A stretch of 64,000 nucleotides of DNA from positions 1 to 64,000 of the forward strand of contig NZ_JOEZ01000029.1 in assembly GCF_000721175.1 (NCBI RefSeq), written 5' to 3'. Positions 61,028-64,000 of the stretch are shown piece by piece. Position 1 is the first letter of the stretch; each line of letters begins with the position of its first letter. Below the pieces are notes generated by a model that saw nothing but the letters and a program-made list of their open reading frames with translations, was not told the origin of the DNA and ran no database searches. This DNA is from Streptomyces anulatus. Lineage in GTDB: Bacteria > Actinomycetota > Actinomycetes > Streptomycetales > Streptomycetaceae. Made by a program: the position numbers and the translations under genes.

Positions 61028-61950
61028 GCGCCAGGAAAATTCTGATCACCGGCGGTACGGGTCAGGTCGCCCGGCCGCTGGCCGAAGCACTGGCCTGCGA
61101 GAACGAAGTCTGGTGCCTGGGCAGGTTCGGCGCGCCGGACATCGAGCGGCAGCTGAACGTCCAGGGCATCAACACCTGGCGCTGGGACATGGACGACCTC
61201 TCCCAGGACGGTCTCATAGGCCTCCCCAGGGACTTCACCCATGTGGTGCACTCCGCCGTCCGGCGCGGTGAGGACGGCGACTTCAACGCCGCCATCGAGG
61301 TCAACTCGGTCGCCGCGGGGCGGCTGATGACGCACTGCCGGACCGCCGAAGGCTTCCTGTACGTCTCCACCGGCGCCGTCTACTCCCGGCAGTCCCTCGA
61401 TCACGCGTACACCGAGACCGACCCCGTCGACGGGGTGGCGGACTGGCTCCCCGCCTATCCGGTCGGCAAGATCGCGACCGAGGGCGCGGTACGGGCGTTC
61501 GCCCGGGTCCTCGGCCTCCCCACCACCATCGCACGGCTCAACATCGCGTACGGGCCGAACGGTTACGGCGGGGTTCCCCTGCTGTACTTCAAGCGGATGC
61601 TGGCCGGTGAGCCCATTCCCGTACCTCTGGACGGGCGGCAGAACTGGTTCTCCCCGCTGTACGCCGACGACCTCGTGGCCCAGGTCCCCCGGCTGTGGGA
61701 GGCCGCTTCGGTCCCGGCCACGCTGGTCAACTGGGGCGGTGACGAATCTGTCGGCATGACCGACTGCATTCGGTACATGGAGCGTCTCACCGGAGTTCCG
61801 GCGAAGCTCGTGGAGAGCGAAGTGACCAGGGAGACCTATCGGTTCGACCCGACGCTACGGCGGAGGCTGACCGGCCCCTGCACGACGAGCTGGCGCGACG
61901 GCATCCGCCGCACCTTCGAAGCGCTCCAGCCCGAACACCTCGAGCACTGA
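61024..61950 (+). CDS. NAD-dependent epimerase/dehydratase family protein (extended SDR)
   Basis: A 308-aa protein. NAD motif [29 protein letters not shown], then [13 protein letters not shown] with catalytic Tyr-x3-Lys, and sugar/ligand region [17 protein letters not shown]. Such enzymes modify nucleotide sugars or reduce thioesters and aldehydes. Substrate unknown. GTG start overlapping the ligase stop suggests that the two act together, for example on the product released by the thioesterase. Confidence 0.87.
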   Translation: MSARKILITGGTGQVARPLAEALACENEVWCLGRFGAPDIERQLNVQGINTWRWDMDDLSQDGLIGLPRDFTHVVHSAVRRGEDGDFNAAIEVNSVAAGRLMTHCRTAEGFLYVSTGAVYSRQSLDHAYTETDPVDGVADWLPAYPVGKIATEGAVRAFARVLGLPTTIARLNIAYGPNGYGGVPLLYFKRMLAGEPIPVPLDGRQNWFSPLYADDLVAQVPRLWEAASVPATLVNWGGDESVGMTDCIRYMERLTGVPAKLVESEVTRETYRFDPTLRRRLTGPCTTSWRDGIRRTFEALQPEHLEH

Positions 61951-61975
61951 CGGACCGGGAGAGGTTCACAGACCT

Positions 61976-62380
61976 GTGCCACACGAGACGGACCATCTGG
62001 AAGTGATCCACGCCGCCTACCACGCCTTCCACACGCGCGATGTGGAGGCGCTGCTGGCCACGCTCGACCCCGCGGTCGAGTGGGTGCACCCCGCCGGGAT
62101 GGCGCGGTACGGCCTCGGCGGGACCAGGGTCGGACACGCCGGCGTGCGGGAGTTCCTGTCCGAGGTCCCTGCCGTGCTGAGCGGAATGCGGCTGGAGCCA
62201 CGGGAATTCCTCCGCTCGGGCGACCGGGTGGTGGTGTTCGGCGTACGGCGGGTCACCTCGTTGAGCGGCCACACCGAGACCCTCGACTTCGTCCACTCCT
62301 GGACGCTGCGCGACGGCCGGGCCGTACGCATGGAGGACATCTTCGACACGGTGCGGTTCGCGCGCCTGATCGACACCTGA
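61976..62380 (+). CDS. SnoaL-like (NTF2-fold) protein
   Basis: A 134-aa protein. LEVIHAAYHAFHTRDVEALL, LDPAVEWVHPAG, GHAGVREFLSEVPAVL and RAVRMEDIFDTVRF follow the SnoaL/ketosteroid-isomerase-like pattern. Members of the family act as cyclases, hydroxylases or binding proteins in polyketide pathways. GTG 61976 is 25 bases after the SDR gene; GAGAGG lies some 13 bases before. Confidence 0.85.
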   Translation: MPHETDHLEVIHAAYHAFHTRDVEALLATLDPAVEWVHPAGMARYGLGGTRVGHAGVREFLSEVPAVLSGMRLEPREFLRSGDRVVVFGVRRVTSLSGHTETLDFVHSWTLRDGRAVRMEDIFDTVRFARLIDT

Positions 62381-62541
62381 GAAGCGGGAAACACGCCGGT
62401 CCGGCCGCGGTCCGAGCAGATCCGATGCCGCGGACCGCCATGTACCCATCGACGCGGAGAACACCGCCGTGCCGACTGAGCTCCACCTCGACTCCAGCGC
62501 CCGGAGGCACGGGCCCAGGTGCGGGCGGCGGCCCGGAACGC
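62381..62541. other. Intergenic stretch between converging genes
   Basis: About 160 bases with GC-rich partial inverted repeats but no convincing hairpin, and no gene. Confidence 0.35.
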
Positions 62542-63702
62542 TCAGCCCGACCTGCCGAGCTCCCGGTAGACCGACGCGACCTTGGTGAGCCAGGCCACCT
62601 CGGCGGTGAAGTTGACCGTGTCCCGGTCGTCGAAATCCCCCACGTCCTTGCTGTCGTGGGGGGCGGCGCCGGTGCGCTTGGCGTGCAGGGCCTGTCGGAT
62701 CTGTGCCGCTTCGACGAAGGCCTGCCGCTCCTCTTCACCCGTCCCCGCACCTGCCGCGCCCTCGGCACCGTGGGCGGTGCGGTCGATGTAGGGCCGCAGT
62801 TCCCGCCAGCCGTCCCGTATTTCGACGGCCCGGCGGTGCAGACGGTAGCGGAGATCGAAGACCGAGGCCGGCCTCGGCGGTTCCAGGGCGATGTCCGGGG
62901 AGGACTCGTACAGGTCCCGCCAGAGCGGATACAGGGTCCGGTAGGAGTGGTAACTGGACACCCATTGACACGACTTGTCCAGCCTCCCCTCCCAGGAGGG
63001 GATGGTCAGGCCCAGCGAGAGAACGACGATGCCCACCGCACTGAACACGGAGGCCGCGCCCTGCCACCCCCCGATGTCGATCCCCCACGCCGCGGTGAGC
63101 ACGTTGGCCGTCCTGGCCAGGCAGTACAGGAAGAGGATCGCCGCGGCCACCGACAGCAGCCGCAGGGCCTGGCGCAGCGAGGCCTTGGACGTCATACGGG
63201 CGTAGGTCCCGCACTGACGGAAGATGGTGACGCACGGAACCGCCTGGGACACGATGAAGACCATGAGGTAGAGGAGGACCAGCGGCTGCCCGCTGCCGGT
63301 GCCGAAGTCCGACGCCGGCCGGTCCGTCCCGTCGGCGAGGAGGAACAGTGCGGTCAGCAGCACGCTCAGTGTGATTCCGGCGGCCCGCCAGTAACGGGCC
63401 TTGCGCGCGGCCTCCTTCGGCCCCTCGGCCCAGCGCAGCAGGATGATCTGGGCACTGACACAGAACGCGACGGCCGACACGTGCATCGCCAGCACGGCCA
63501 GGTTCCCCACGCCCAGGAAGCTGTCGCTCACCATGGCGGCGGTGCCCATCGTGAAGGTGAGGCACTGGAACAGCAGCGTGGCGAGGAGCGCACGGTAGGA
63601 GCTGTCCCGCCGGCTGCGCCGCAGCTGGCACAGCCGGTAGGTGAGGGCCGCGTAGGAGGAGAGCGCCGCGACGACGAAGCAGAGGGTCCTGACGGTGTTC
63701 AA
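62542..63702 (-). CDS. Seven-helix membrane protein of MAB_1171c-type (DUF6545-like)
   Basis: A 386-aa protein. About seven membrane helices in the first 235 residues (FVVAALSSYAALTYRL, ALLATLLFQCLTFTMGTAA, LAVLAMHVSAVAFCVSAQII, AAGITLSVLLTALFLLA, VLLYLMVFIVSQAVPCVTIF, and others), then a cytoplasmic part rich in SYRTLYPLWRDLYES and IALEPPRPASVFDLRYRLHR, characteristic of the family. Called putative transporters, with function unproven. The start is TTG 63702, as no ATG or GTG suits the N-terminus. Its association with the cluster is uncertain. Confidence 0.75.
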   Translation of the reverse strand: MNTVRTLCFVVAALSSYAALTYRLCQLRRSRRDSSYRALLATLLFQCLTFTMGTAAMVSDSFLGVGNLAVLAMHVSAVAFCVSAQIILLRWAEGPKEAARKARYWRAAGITLSVLLTALFLLADGTDRPASDFGTGSGQPLVLLYLMVFIVSQAVPCVTIFRQCGTYARMTSKASLRQALRLLSVAAAILFLYCLARTANVLTAAWGIDIGGWQGAASVFSAVGIVVLSLGLTIPSWEGRLDKSCQWVSSYHSYRTLYPLWRDLYESSPDIALEPPRPASVFDLRYRLHRRAVEIRDGWRELRPYIDRTAHGAEGAAGAGTGEEERQAFVEAAQIRQALHAKRTGAAPHDSKDVGDFDDRDTVNFTAEVAWLTKVASVYRELGRSG

Positions 63703-63796
63703 AGCCTGGCTCCCGACCGGTGCCGAGCGGCACGTGGTTGACTCGGTCCCGGTGTTCTCCCGCCCCGCGGAGCTACGCCCCGGGACACCGAGCGGT
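63703..63796. other. Intergenic stretch between the LuxR-type gene and the membrane protein gene
   Basis: About 95 bases on the minus-strand path between the two genes. No clear terminator or promoter is seen. Confidence 0.35.
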
Positions 63797-64000
63797 TCAG
63801 CGGTTCGGACGCCCCGTCGGGGGTCGGCTCGCGGAGGAGCGCGGGGGCGGGAGCAGACCGAGTTCGGCGGCCCGCACTCCGGCCTGGAAGCGGGAGCTCG
63901 CCCCGAGGAGGGACATGACCTCGGCCACGTGACGCCGGTAGGTCCGCACGGAGACGGCGTTCTCGCGCGCCGCGATCTCGTCGGTGACCCCGCTTTCCAG
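63797..64000 (-). CDS. LuxR-type HTH regulator, C-terminal end (partial)
   Basis: The minus strand from the window edge reads GVTDEIAARENAVSVRTYRR then HVAEVMSLLGASSRFQAGVR AAELGLL: the second half of a LuxR-type HTH (normally ..T..EIA..L..S..TV..H...I..KLG...R..AV..A). It ends with a Pro/Arg-rich tail and TGA at 63797-63799. The sensor part is outside the window. It is the only regulator visible near the biosynthetic genes. Confidence 0.82.
   Translation of the reverse strand: MESGVTDEIAARENAVSVRTYRRHVAEVMSLLGASSRFQAGVRAAELGLLPPPRSSASRPPTGRPNR

Noticed and set aside
1..64000. CRISPR array, tRNA or rRNA genes, integrase with attachment site
   Set aside because: No regularly spaced direct repeats of CRISPR type, no cloverleaf-like sequence and no rRNA similarity were noticed; no integrase gene is recognisable, so no genomic-island borders can be named.

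Overview
The window is high-GC actinobacterial DNA with strong G/C bias at third codon positions, GTG and TTG starts, -35/-10 promoters, DUF397/XRE gene pairs, a NIPSNAP gene and a multi-ketosynthase type II polyketide cluster. All of this points to a Streptomyces chromosome. Codon use is uniform except in hsdS and parts of the 19-22 kb stretch, which are visibly AT-richer.

Left part (1-27.7 kb) is an accessory conflict/defence region. After the 3' end of a secreted Fn3 protein comes an orphan N6-adenine methylase fused to a specificity-type domain. A complete type I restriction-modification operon follows (hsdM-hsdS-hsdR, 3.4-10.0 kb, 4-bp stop/start overlaps). Next are two copies of a 1,086-bp unit (hsdR tail, terminator, DUF397 gene, DUF5753 regulator that has lost its HTH) at 9.87-10.95 and 15.38-16.46 kb. 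Between them lie a NIPSNAP gene and a large membrane-anchored STAND ATPase with 14 WD40 repeats. Behind copy two are a small secreted protein, a broken second NIPSNAP copy and an anti-sigma-type ATPase gene. From 18.8 to 22.3 kb there is an IS/toxin graveyard: two pieces of an IS1380-type transposase, an ISL3-type fragment, an orphan RHS tip with a Trp-rich toxin-like end broken by a frameshift, two related immunity-like genes and a 57-aa membrane protein. A membrane protein, a Ser/Thr kinase with TPR-like tail and a UvrD-type helicase with a RelE-like front end close this part.

Middle (27.8-33.9 kb) is a ribose operon on the minus strand: rbsR-rbsA-rbsCB(fusion)-rbsK-rbsD, with two palindromic LacI-type operators in front of it and a terminator separating it from the next operon.

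Right part (34.1-64 kb) is a biosynthetic cluster for a highly reduced (polyene-like) chain made by type II enzymes. Most of it is one minus-strand transcript from the ACP gene at 54.2 kb down to about 37.8 kb. It holds three ketosynthases with an intact Cys-His-His triad, three ketosynthase-like proteins lacking the Cys, two ACPs, a ketoreductase, two complementary hotdog dehydratases, an enoyl-reductase-like SDR, a double-hotdog protein, three alpha/beta hydrolases, a DsbA/GST-kappa isomerase, an SRPBCC protein, and an unexpected tandem trio of DsrE-like genes followed by a 28-codon repeat micro-ORF. An MFS exporter and an acyl-CoA dehydrogenase lie downstream. On the right are a P450, a phosphopantetheinyl transferase, a malonyltransferase, an adenylation-ACP-thioesterase protein, an SDR, a SnoaL-like protein, a membrane protein and the end of a LuxR-type regulator. 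A 16-bp quasi-palindrome is shared by the three main promoter regions of the cluster (37.78, 54.38, 58.14/58.16 kb). The gene set resembles the clusters known for polyene and cinnamoyl-lipid acyl chains (ishigamide, skyllamycin/WS9326A, youssoufene type). The product itself cannot be read from sequence.
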